From Prevotella sp. (GTDB lineage Bacteria; Bacteroidota; Bacteroidia; Bacteroidales; Bacteroidaceae), in assembly GCA_016291915.1 (NCBI GenBank), contig JAEEZP010000085.1:1-5134 (forward strand): 5,134 bases of DNA, in the 5' to 3' direction. This document shows positions 1-5,134 of the stretch, one piece after another. Made by a program: the position numbers and the translations under genes. Under the pieces are notes generated by a model. That model saw only the letters and a program-made list of their open reading frames with translations, did not search any database and was not told the origin of the DNA. Every line of letters starts with the position of its first letter. Position 1 is the first letter of the stretch.

Positions 1-3000
1 AGGGTGCCAAGGTGGCTTATAAGGTGGAGCGCAACAGGATCTATTTCTTCTCCAGGTTCCGTGATTATGATAACAACAGTCGAGGCACCATCTTGCAGGA
101 AGAGACGGTCACTACCGGTGCTGACGGTACTTTCATGATGCGGGTTCCCCTCATGTTACCTTCTTATGAGAGTAAGAGTTTCTATTACTATCGTTTTAAT
201 ATCACTGCCCAGGTAACCGATCAGGGTGGTGAGACACAGCATGGTGATTGTGTCTTACAGTTAGGCTCCCGTCCACGGATGATGTTTGTGGATATCCCGG
301 AGCGTGTCCAGCGTGACAGCCTGAAGACGATTACCGTCAACGTGCTCAATGCCATGAGAGAGCCTGTCAACGAACAGGTGAAATACACGATAGCGTCGAA
401 GAGTGACAGAAAGGTGTCGGCAAACGGTGTCGTCGATGCCAACAAACCGATAGACATCGCTTCATTACCAGTATTCAAGAACGGTATCCCCTCAGGTGCT
501 TACCATTTGACAGCTGTCTGCGGTACAGATACCTTGACACAACGGTTCGTGGTCTTCGATATCAAAGACACCCGTCCTGCAACCGTCACCCATGATTGGT
601 TCTACGTGAGCGATAACGAGTTCCCACGTGACGGCAGACCGGTTTATGTGCAGGTAGGCAGCAGCGATGCCGACACACATATATTATATACGGTAACAAC
701 CGGAAAGAAGGTCATCGATATGGGCCACCTGGATCTGAGTAATGAGGTGAAGACCTTCTCCTTTAATTATAAAGAGGAATATCAGGAGGGTATCAATGTG
801 GCTGTATGCTGGGTGAAAGATACGGTGTTCTACCAGCATCATACGGTCATCAGTCGTCCGCTGCCGGAGAAGAAACTGCAGATGGAGTGGGGCACGTTCC
901 GTGATAAACTGACACCCGGTCAGCAGGAGACATGGACACTGCGTGTCAAGCAGGCTGACGGTAAACCCGCCAAGGCACAGGTGATGGCCACCCTCTATGA
1001 TAAGTCGCTCGAACAACTGAGGAAACACAGTTGGAGCTTTGACCACCGGATGCAACAGGATAAGCCCGAAACCAGATGGAGCATGGGATATATCTACAAT
1101 ATCAGTGATCTCGAACAACCGAAGCTGGAGCCTATAAAGGTGACGGAGATGCAGTATGACAGATTCTGCGAAAATGTCTTCAACCTCAGAGGATTGCGCG
1201 TGTATTATACACTTGACAGACGTATCGGTGGCAGAGGAGTAGCACTTACGGAAGGGGTGAGGGAAAGACCGGTTGCTGCAGTGATGGATGATACGCAGGG
1301 CGAACAGGCATCGGGTAACACCCAGGTACGTGAGAATCTGAATGAGACGGCCTTCTTCTATCCTACACTTGTCACCGATGCGAAAGGAATGGTGGCACTG
1401 AGGTTCACCCTCCCGGAGGCACTTACCACCTGGCGGTTCTTGGGTTTGGCACACGATAAGGATCTGAATACGGCATTGCTCGAGGATGAGGCTATCGCCA
1501 GCAAGACGGTCATGGTACAACCGAACATGCCGCGTTTCGTGCGACAGAATGACCAGGCAGCCATCGTATCACGGATCGTCAACACTTCCGCAAACACGGT
1601 GACAGGAACAGCCCTGTTGGAGTTGGTGGATCCAGCCACCGATCAGGTGGTGTTCTCCCAGAGACAACCTTATACCATCGCCCCCAACGGTTCTTCCACC
1701 GTCACCCATAATATCTCTTCACTGACACGTGATGGTAGGAGCACCATGGCAATCCGACCGCTCATCTGTCGTGTCGTGGCACAGGGTAAGGGTTACAGCG
1801 ACGGAGAACAGCATTATCTGCCTATCCTCCCGGATGTGGAGCAGGTAGTTAACACCAAGGCAATCACCCAGCATCATCCCGGTGAGGTGAAGGTCGATTT
1901 GACAAAGCTCTTTGCAGGAAACCGTCCTACGGAAGGCATCCCATCCACCCTTACGGTGGAATATGCGGAGAATCCGGCATGGATGATGATACAGACACTG
2001 CCGGCCTTGGCAGCCGATCCTGCAGACAACGCCATCTCCGTAGCCGCCACCTGTTATGCTAACTCAGTGGCAGGGTGGTTGCTCAAGTCTTCACCGGTAA
2101 TCGCCTCTACCGTTAAGGAATGGCAGAAGCAAAGTAACACAGAACAGAAGAAATCACTCGTCTCAGAGTTGGAGAAGAACGAACAACTGAAATCGCTCTT
2201 GCTCGACGAGACGCCTTGGGCCCTGGATGCAGCAGGGGAGAACGAGCGTATTCAGAACCTCTCCGATTATCTCGATGCAGAGATGCTGAACGGAAAGCTC
2301 AAGACCACGATGGAAAGACTGAAGAAGTTACAGCATCCGGATGGCGGATTCTCGTGGATGCCCGGTATGTACTCATCCATTTACACGACAGTAGCCGTGG
2401 CACATATGCTGGCCCGGCAGCAGGCGCTGACCGGAGGGGATAAGTCATTGAATGAGATGTATCATCAGGCTGTGGGTCATCTGGCTGAGGCAGCTGTCAA
2501 GGAGGTGGAGTATATGAAGACGTACGAGAAGGAAAAAGGTGTGAAATGCCATCCCTCTGAGTTCCTCATCGACTATCTCTATATGCTTGCCCTCACCAAG
2601 GCACCGGCAAGCGATCTCTCACGGTTTGTCGTGGAGCGACTGAAAGATATCACCGGCGACCTGACTATCTACGGAAAGGCAACGGCAGCAGTGGTGCTCG
2701 CCACCTACGGTGAGCGTGAGAAAGCCATCGAGTTCCTCGAGAGTATGATCGAGTATTCGGTATATACCGAGGAGATGGGGCGTTATTTCGATACGAAGAA
2801 AGCCTATAGCTCATGGTTCGACTATAAGATTCCTACCTCTGTGGCATGTATAGAAGCGATGAAGATGGTGGATGCGAAGGCCAACGAGAAGTATATCGAG
2901 GAGATGCAGCGCTGGCTGTTGCAGGAGAAACGGACACAGGCATGGGATACGCCGGTGAACACGGTGAATGCGGTGCATGCCTTCCTGAAAGACAACATTC

Positions 3001-3617
3001 AGTCGCTGAAACCTGTTGATGTGCCGACACAGATAAGCATCGACGGCAAACCACTCGCATTCTCAACACCGTCAGCAGGCATCGGTTATGTCAACACCTC
3101 GGTGGATGCTACCGATAAGAAGATGCTCAACGTCAGGAAAGCCTCGGAAGGTACCTCCTGGGGCGCTGTCTATGCACAGTTCTTCCAGCCCGTCGATGAG
3201 ATAGAGGCATCACAGATGGGTATCTCCATACGTCGGGAGGTGGTGAGCATCAACGATAAGGCTGTCAGCGCATCATCGTCATCCGTCAAGGTGAAGGTGG
3301 GTGACCGTGTCAAGGTACGGTTGTCGATCGTCTCTGACCGTGACTACGACTTCGTGCAGATCATTGACAAACGGGCAGCATGTCTGGAGCCGGTCAACCA
3401 GCTCAGCGGTTATCGCAACGGTTGTTACGTATCGCCGACGGATCACTCCACTAACTACTTCTTTGATCAGTTGCGTAAAGGTAAGCACCAGATGGAGACG
3501 GAGTATTACGTGGACCGTGCAGGAACCTATCAGAGTGGCAGTGCTACCCTCCAATGTGTCTATGCACCCGCCTTCTCTGCCCGTGACAAGGCCCTCGTCT
3601 TTGAAGTGGGCAATTGA
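1..3617 (+). CDS. Alpha-2-macroglobulin family protein, thioester-less, 5'-truncated by window edge
   Basis: This is the C-terminal part (about 1,204 residues) of a large secreted or envelope-anchored A2M-family protein. Family members trap or inhibit proteases near the cell envelope. The frame is open from base 3, so the GTG at 12 is internal and the true start lies upstream; relatives as I recall them run to about 1,800-1,950 residues, so roughly 600-700 residues are missing. Domains in order: macroglobulin beta-domains at about 3-1250 (GADGTF at 117-134, VTDQGGET at 213-236); a polar bait-like stretch at about 1260-1340; the A2M core with ETAFFYP near 1344-1364 and LPEALTTWRF at 1410-1439; an MG domain opening at QPNMPRFVRQND (1518-1553); a helical thioester-type domain at about 1962-3000 with QHPDGGFSWMPG at 2331-2366; and a C-terminal MG10/receptor-binding-like domain at about 3285-3614. 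At 2028-2039 the expected CxEQ reads NAIS, so no thioester can form. The stop TGA at 3615 is followed at once by an in-frame TAA. In proteobacteria such genes often neighbour pbpC; none is seen downstream here. The family call is firm; the exact role is unknown. Confidence 0.93.
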   Translation, partial: GAKVAYKVERNRIYFFSRFRDYDNNSRGTILQEETVTTGADGTFMMRVPLMLPSYESKSFYYYRFNITAQVTDQGGETQHGDCVLQLGSRPRMMFVDIPERVQRDSLKTITVNVLNAMREPVNEQVKYTIASKSDRKVSANGVVDANKPIDIASLPVFKNGIPSGAYHLTAVCGTDTLTQRFVVFDIKDTRPATVTHDWFYVSDNEFPRDGRPVYVQVGSSDADTHILYTVTTGKKVIDMGHLDLSNEVKTFSFNYKEEYQEGINVAVCWVKDTVFYQHHTVISRPLPEKKLQMEWGTFRDKLTPGQQETWTLRVKQADGKPAKAQVMATLYDKSLEQLRKHSWSFDHRMQQDKPETRWSMGYIYNISDLEQPKLEPIKVTEMQYDRFCENVFNLRGLRVYYTLDRRIGGRGVALTEGVRERPVAAVMDDTQGEQASGNTQVRENLNETAFFYPTLVTDAKGMVALRFTLPEALTTWRFLGLAHDKDLNTALLEDEAIASKTVMVQPNMPRFVRQNDQAAIVSRIVNTSANTVTGTALLELVDPATDQVVFSQRQPYTIAPNGSSTVTHNISSLTRDGRSTMAIRPLICRVVAQGKGYSDGEQHYLPILPDVEQVVNTKAITQHHPGEVKVDLTKLFAGNRPTEGIPSTLTVEYAENPAWMMIQTLPALAADPADNAISVAATCYANSVAGWLLKSSPVIASTVKEWQKQSNTEQKKSLVSELEKNEQLKSLLLDETPWALDAAGENERIQNLSDYLDAEMLNGKLKTTMERLKKLQHPDGGFSWMPGMYSSIYTTVAVAHMLARQQALTGGDKSLNEMYHQAVGHLAEAAVKEVEYMKTYEKEKGVKCHPSEFLIDYLYMLALTKAPASDLSRFVVERLKDITGDLTIYGKATAAVVLATYGEREKAIEFLESMIEYSVYTEEMGRYFDTKKAYSSWFDYKIPTSVACIEAMKMVDAKANEKYIEEMQRWLLQEKRTQAWDTPVNTVNAVHAFLKDNIQSLKPVDVPTQISIDGKPLAFSTPSAGIGYVNTSVDATDKKMLNVRKASEGTSWGAVYAQFFQPVDEIEASQMGISIRREVVSINDKAVSASSSSVKVKVGDRVKVRLSIVSDRDYDFVQIIDKRAACLEPVNQLSGYRNGCYVSPTDHSTNYFFDQLRKGKHQMETEYYVDRAGTYQSGSATLQCVYAPAFSARDKALVFEVGN

Positions 3618-3634
3618 TAAATGAAAATTGAATA

Positions 3635-3700
3635 CAACACAGAGAGACAGAGATGCGGAGGTAATAATAAAAATCTCTGTACCTTTGTTACTCAGTGTTG
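3635..3700. repeat. Degenerate inverted repeat after the A2M gene
   Basis: CAACAC (3635-3640) pairs with GTGTTG (3695-3700), and ACAGAGAT (3647-3654) pairs exactly with ATCTCTGT (3673-3680). The two paired blocks are separated by an unequal AG-rich/CT-rich interior and an 18-base loop. It starts 17 bases after the A2M stop codon. It could act as a 3' mRNA structure or be an old dispersed palindrome. There is no T tract after it, so it is not a standard intrinsic terminator. Confidence 0.5.
3680..3687 (+). promoter_or_regulatory. Possible Bacteroidota-type -7 promoter element
   Basis: TACCTTTG matches the TAnnTTTG -7 consensus recognised by the primary sigma factor of Bacteroidota. No TTG-type -33 box is evident about 20 bases upstream, and the word lies in the right arm of the inverted repeat at 3635-3700. 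If used, transcription would start near 3695 and give the 3853-4260 gene a leader of about 160 bases that includes a double hairpin. An eight-base partly degenerate word can arise by chance. Confidence 0.22.
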
Positions 3701-3717
3701 GAAAAAATACTGCAATT

Positions 3718-3776
3718 TGTAGGGGTAGGGTTTATCCCTACCCGCCTCCCGGGCAGACATGAAGTCTGCCCCTACA
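3718..3776. repeat. REPIN-like paired hairpin element, copy 1 (hairpins A and B)
   Basis: The element is bounded by TGTAGGGG and its reverse complement CCCCTACA. Inside are two perfect eight-base-pair hairpins with five-base loops. Hairpin A is GGGTAGGG (3723-3730), TTTAT, CCCTACCC (3736-3743). Hairpin B is GGGCAGAC (3751-3758), ATGAA, GTCTGCCC (3764-3771). A GTAG tetranucleotide abuts the outer foot of each hairpin, on the plus strand for A (3719-3722) and on the minus strand for B (complement of 3772-3775). That head-to-head arrangement is the REPIN plan. It differs from the copy at 4911 at one base out of 58. REPIN identity is inferred from structure; no RAYT transposase gene is present in the window. 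Confidence 0.8.
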
Positions 3777-3823
3777 TGGATTCAATAGTAGACAGGAATG
3801 TCGCGATGCGAACCGAACGCCTC
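3777..3823 (+). repeat. Conserved tail of repeat copy 1
   Basis: This stretch follows the paired hairpins directly and aligns without gaps to the tail after the copy at 4911, with about 37 of 48 positions identical over 3776-3823. The best-kept blocks are GGATT, GTAGACA and GATGCGAA followed by CGAAC. It ends 29 bases before the start codon at 3853, so the repeat family may contribute to that gene's leader. It has diverged more than the other two tails have from each other. Confidence 0.65.
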
Positions 3824-3852
3824 GTTTACTGAAAAATGTTAATCGTATAAAT

Positions 3853-4260
3853 ATGGAACAACGACAGTCAACTCCAAAAACAGAGAATAAAGGATCTTTT
3901 CAACGAGGATGCGGATGCTTCCTCGTGATGATAGGTACCCTCATCGCCGCTTTAGCCCTGCTGACGGTGGTGCTCAGTTTCGTGCTGGAAAAGGAAGGGG
4001 AAGATAAGAATACTGCCGAGTGGGAGCAGTATAACGCCAACCTTCCCGTGATCGACTCACTCTATGAGGCCGGTGTTCCTGACTCCATCATCCAGGAGCG
4101 TTACCCACAACCGAATATCCGTCAAGGCGGCTTCGCCGTCATCTTCGGCGGATTAATGGCGTTGCCCTTATTGATCCTTGCCGTCATCCTCCTGATCATC
4201 GGCATCGTACTACGCAAGAAATACCGACGAAACAAAGTCAATGATATAGCCGGGCCCTGA
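3853..4260 (+). CDS. Small two-helix membrane protein of unknown function
   Basis: This encodes a 135-residue protein that I do not recognise. Visible features are a short polar N-terminus with K9, K13 and R18; a first hydrophobic helix at about 22-45; an acidic polar segment at about 46-92; a second long hydrophobic helix at about 93-120; and a strongly basic tail (R121-K-K-Y-R-R). By the positive-inside rule both ends should be cytoplasmic and the acidic segment periplasmic. There is no signal peptidase site, and the Cys pair at 20 and 22 in G-C-G-C lacks a lipobox context. The periplasmic segment reads like a short amphipathic unit (SLYEAGVPDSIIQERYPQP), which may be a small interaction motif. 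ATG at 3853 is preceded by an A/T-rich leader with no clear Shine-Dalgarno, as is usual in Bacteroidota. It lies 235 bases after the A2M stop, across repeats, so shared transcription is uncertain. Codon use looks native. Confidence 0.8.
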   Translation: MEQRQSTPKTENKGSFQRGCGCFLVMIGTLIAALALLTVVLSFVLEKEGEDKNTAEWEQYNANLPVIDSLYEAGVPDSIIQERYPQPNIRQGGFAVIFGGLMALPLLILAVILLIIGIVLRKKYRRNKVNDIAGP

Positions 4261-4270
4261 TGCAGGAGAG

Positions 4271-4305
4271 TTTAGAGTTTAGGGTTTAGGGTTTAGAGTT
4301 TAGAG
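4271..4305 (+). repeat. Tandem heptamer tract, five copies of TTTAGRG
   Basis: Five exact-length units run without interruption: TTTAGAG, TTTAGGG, TTTAGGG, TTTAGAG, TTTAGAG. The tract begins 10 bases after the stop of the membrane-protein gene and ends 38 bases before the DUF4298 start. The only variation is A or G at position six. A second tract in reverse-complement orientation lies at 5054-5081. It lies outside coding sequence, so slippage would change spacing and not reading frame. Confidence 0.9.
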
Positions 4306-4343
4306 TTCATAGCCTCTTCTGATCTCCTCGTCAACTAAAAAAT

Positions 4344-4658
4344 ATGAAACAGACAGAAAGAATTACTCAGATGGAACAGCGGCTCGACAGATTATCGGTG
4401 GCTGTAATGGAATTATCGACAGCTCTCGATAAGTACGAAACGGCGCTGGAGGATAGAGATATCCTCAGTCAATACTATGGCAGCGAAGCGTGGAAGAAAG
4501 ATTTTGCCGATGATGAAGCCGGACTGTTACCACGCGATCTGAAACGTGGTGTCCTCTCGGAAGACGGACTATGGAACGTTCTCTCCGACTGCCGTGAACT
4601 CAACATCCGCTTGTCGGAGCTGCTCACAAAAATCATTAAACAATTACCGGAGCAGTGA
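4344..4658 (+). CDS. DUF4298 domain-containing protein
   Basis: This encodes a 104-residue soluble, acidic, mostly helical protein. It fits the DUF4298 family over nearly its whole length. An N-terminal helix (about 5-40: RITQMEQRLDRL, then LDKYETAL) has coiled-coil character. It is followed by the family-typical SQYYGSEAWKKDF at about 42-54, the block LPRDLKRGVLSEDGLW at about 62-77, and a C-terminal helix to the end. Its length is normal for the family, so the gene looks complete. No catalytic residues or function are established to my knowledge. ATG at 4344 is chosen because the family begins with an RI..ME helix immediately afterwards, and an A-rich leader (AACTAAAAAAT) precedes it. No signal peptide or membrane segment is present, so it should be cytoplasmic. 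It lies 83 bases after the membrane-protein gene on the same strand, with the heptamer tract between. Confidence 0.88.
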   Translation: MKQTERITQMEQRLDRLSVAVMELSTALDKYETALEDRDILSQYYGSEAWKKDFADDEAGLLPRDLKRGVLSEDGLWNVLSDCRELNIRLSELLTKIIKQLPEQ

Positions 4659-4740
4659 GCGCAGAGCCATGCTTGCATGAGCTATGCCAAGTCGCGACGG
4701 TAATCGCCGAAGGAAATAACCAATTACTCGTTGTCAACTG

Positions 4741-4800
4741 GTAGGGGCGTACTTTATGTGCGCCCGCCTCTTCCGGGTAGGGATAAACCCTACCCCTACA
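4741..4800. repeat. REPIN-like paired hairpin element, copy 2 (hairpins C and reversed A)
   Basis: GTAG at 4741-4744 leads into hairpin C: GGGCGTAC (4745-4752), TTTAT loop, GTGCGCCC (4758-4765), fully paired apart from one G-T wobble. After a nine-base spacer comes hairpin A in inverted orientation: GGGTAGGG (4775-4782), ATAAA, CCCTACCC (4788-4795), closed by CTAC (4796-4799). The outer GTAG/CTAC layout is the same as in copy 1, but the left stem sequence is new and hairpin A has moved to the right-hand position. The conserved tail seen after the other elements is missing here. Confidence 0.78.
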
Positions 4801-4816
4801 TGTTTACAATATCATC

Positions 4817-4845
4817 GTAGGGGCAGACATGAAGTCTGCCCCTAC
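4817..4845. repeat. Single REP-like hairpin B (12-bp perfect palindromic stem)
   Basis: GTAGGGGCAGAC (4817-4828) and GTCTGCCCCTAC (4834-4845) are exact reverse complements around an ATGAA loop. This is hairpin B alone, without a left-hand partner, and GTAG/CTAC feet are present on both sides. It lies 17 bases after copy 2 and carries the conserved tail on its right, so it looks like a partial or rearranged copy of the A-B element. Confidence 0.8.
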
Positions 4846-4904
4846 AAGGATTAAATTGAAGACAGAAATAATGTGATGCTAATCGAACATCCCTCCCCAT
4901 GCCT
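4846..4904 (+). repeat. Conserved tail of the single-hairpin copy
   Basis: Together with hairpin B, bases 4821-4904 match 4943-5026 without gaps over 84 bases, with five substitutions (offset 122). The tail contains the shared GGATTAAATTG block, an AGACA block, AATCGAACATCCC and CCCCATGCCT. The match stops sharply after 4904, giving one likely right boundary of the duplicated unit. Confidence 0.78.
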
Positions 4905-4910
4905 TGACTA

Positions 4911-4968
4911 GTAGGGGTAGGGTTTATCCCTACCCGCATCCCGGGCAGACATGAAGTCTGCCCCTACA
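4911..4968. repeat. REPIN-like paired hairpin element, copy 4 (hairpins A and B)
   Basis: GTAG (4911-4914) is followed by hairpin A: GGGTAGGG (4915-4922), TTTAT, CCCTACCC (4928-4935). A seven-base spacer leads to hairpin B: GGGCAGAC (4943-4950), ATGAA, GTCTGCCC (4956-4963), closed by CTAC (4964-4967). It is identical to copy 1 at 57 of 58 positions; the one change (A at 4938 against C at 3746) falls in the spacer between the hairpins. Confidence 0.82.
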
Positions 4969-5026
4969 AGGATTAAATTGTAGACAAAAATAATGCGATG
5001 CGAATCGAACATCCCGCCCCATGCCT
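4969..5026 (+). repeat. Conserved tail of repeat copy 4
   Basis: This is the same tail as after 4845, with five substitutions over the 84-base duplicated unit, and about 77 percent identical to the tail of copy 1. GCGATGCGAA followed by CGAAC is intact here and, apart from its first bases, in copy 1. The three tails together define a repeat unit of about 105-116 bases that is larger than the hairpins alone. Confidence 0.78.
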
Positions 5027-5037
5027 ATGGGGAGGGA
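5012..5037. repeat. Palindrome at the end of repeat copy 4
   Basis: CCCCAT (5017-5022) and ATGGGG (5027-5032) pair exactly around a GCCT loop. The stem extends outward to 5012 and 5037 with one G-A mismatch. Only the left arm exists in the copy ending at 4904, so the right arm comes from the flanking sequence or was lost from the other copy. Confidence 0.55.
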
Positions 5038-5053
5038 ACGAGGGAGGGGCAAA

Positions 5054-5081
5054 CCTAAACTCTAAACCCTAAACTCTAAAC
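5054..5081 (-). repeat. Heptamer tract in reverse orientation, four copies
   Basis: Four units (CCTAAAC, TCTAAAC, CCTAAAC, TCTAAAC) are the reverse complement of the TTTAGRG heptamer at 4271-4305. On the minus strand the tract matches the left tract base for base for its first 20 positions. The two tracts form an inverted pair around the DUF4298 gene and the hairpin cluster. Confidence 0.88.
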
Positions 5082-5084
5082 CAA

Positions 5085-5106
5085 AATTGTTGCGATAGCG
5101 ACAATT
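5085..5106. terminator. Hairpin near right edge, possible minus-strand terminator
   Basis: AATTGTTGC (5085-5093) and GCGACAATT (5098-5106) form a nine-pair stem with one G-T wobble around a GATA loop. Read on the minus strand the stem ends in a short T run (complement of 5083-5088), so it could terminate a minus-strand transcript entering from beyond the right edge. On the plus strand no T tract follows. The gene it would serve is outside the window. Confidence 0.3.
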
Positions 5107-5134
5107 CCCTCTACAACCGTAAACGCTGTGGTCC

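Larger units (their letters stand above)
4659..5134. other. Non-coding repeat-rich region
   Basis: I find no convincing gene in these 476 bases. Just after the DUF4298 stop there is a small bulged hairpin (arms 4665-4672 and 4675-4683, CTTG-type tip) with no T tract; it could be a weak 3' structure. From 4741 to 5026 the DNA is almost entirely hairpin repeats and their tails. It is followed by an antisense heptamer tract and a final hairpin. The minus strand is open from the right edge to a stop near 5077, encoding only about 18 residues, too few to call a gene end. Confidence 0.7.

Noticed and set aside
12..14. GTG as a start codon for the A2M protein
   Set aside because: The same frame is open to the window edge and begins in the middle of a macroglobulin beta-domain with no signal peptide, so the gene continues upstream.
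684..1520. Long minus-strand open frame (278 codons) opposite the A2M gene
   Set aside because: It lies wholly antisense to well-conserved A2M coding sequence; its translation is rich in Cys, His and Leu with no recognisable domain, as expected of a shadow frame.
2216..2443. Plus-strand open frame inside the A2M gene
   Set aside because: It overlaps the conserved DGGFSW region in another frame, has a low-complexity Arg/Asp-rich translation, and no leader of its own.
3301..3624. Plus-strand 107-codon frame overlapping the end of the A2M gene
   Set aside because: It is a Ser/Thr/Arg-rich shadow of the C-terminal A2M domain in another frame, with no family resemblance.
3718..3776. Ordinary intrinsic terminator for the A2M gene
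   Set aside because: The stems are strong, but no T tract follows either one on either strand, and near-identical copies occur elsewhere in the window away from gene ends.
3718..4968. CRISPR array
   Set aside because: The repeats are few, unevenly spaced, self-palindromic and differ in their stems. There are no regular unique spacers and no cas genes.
5077..5134. C-terminus of a minus-strand gene entering from the right edge
   Set aside because: Only about 18 codons are open before the stop, the translation is not recognisable, and the stretch overlaps a hairpin and the heptamer tract.

Overview
The window most likely comes from a Bacteroidota chromosome, and Prevotellaceae (Prevotella/Segatella-like) is the best guess. 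The grounds are the subtype of the alpha-2-macroglobulin protein, a DUF4298 protein, A-rich leaders in place of strong Shine-Dalgarno sites, a TAnnTTTG-type promoter word, and heptamer TTTAGRG tracts between genes. The genus is an inference from style and was not tested by any search.

Bases 1-3617 hold the 3' two thirds of a very large plus-strand gene for an alpha-2-macroglobulin (A2M) family protein. It is open at the left edge, so the signal peptide and first macroglobulin domains lie outside. The A2M core, the helical thioester-type domain and the C-terminal receptor-binding-like domain are all visible. The position where a thioester CxEQ motif would be expected reads N-A-I-S, so this copy cannot form the covalent trap.

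Bases 3618-3852 are non-coding: a degenerate palindrome containing a possible promoter -7 word, then a paired-hairpin repeat with a conserved tail that ends 29 bases before the next start codon. Bases 3853-4260 encode a small two-helix membrane protein of unknown function. A five-copy heptamer tract follows, then a DUF4298 protein at 4344-4658.

Bases 4659-5134 contain no convincing gene. They hold a cluster of the same hairpin repeats, a palindrome, a second heptamer tract in the opposite orientation, and a last hairpin near the right edge.

The main discovery candidate is the repeat family. Seven hairpins in four elements share one plan: a GTAG tetranucleotide, a GGG...CCC-clamped stem with a variable five-base inner arm that stays self-complementary, and a five-base TTYAT loop. 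Three of the four elements are head-to-head pairs. This is the architecture of REP/REPIN elements mobilised by REP-associated tyrosine transposases (RAYTs). No transposase is in the window, so the assignment rests on structure alone. No functional link among the three protein genes is evident; they share a strand, but repeat-filled gaps separate them.
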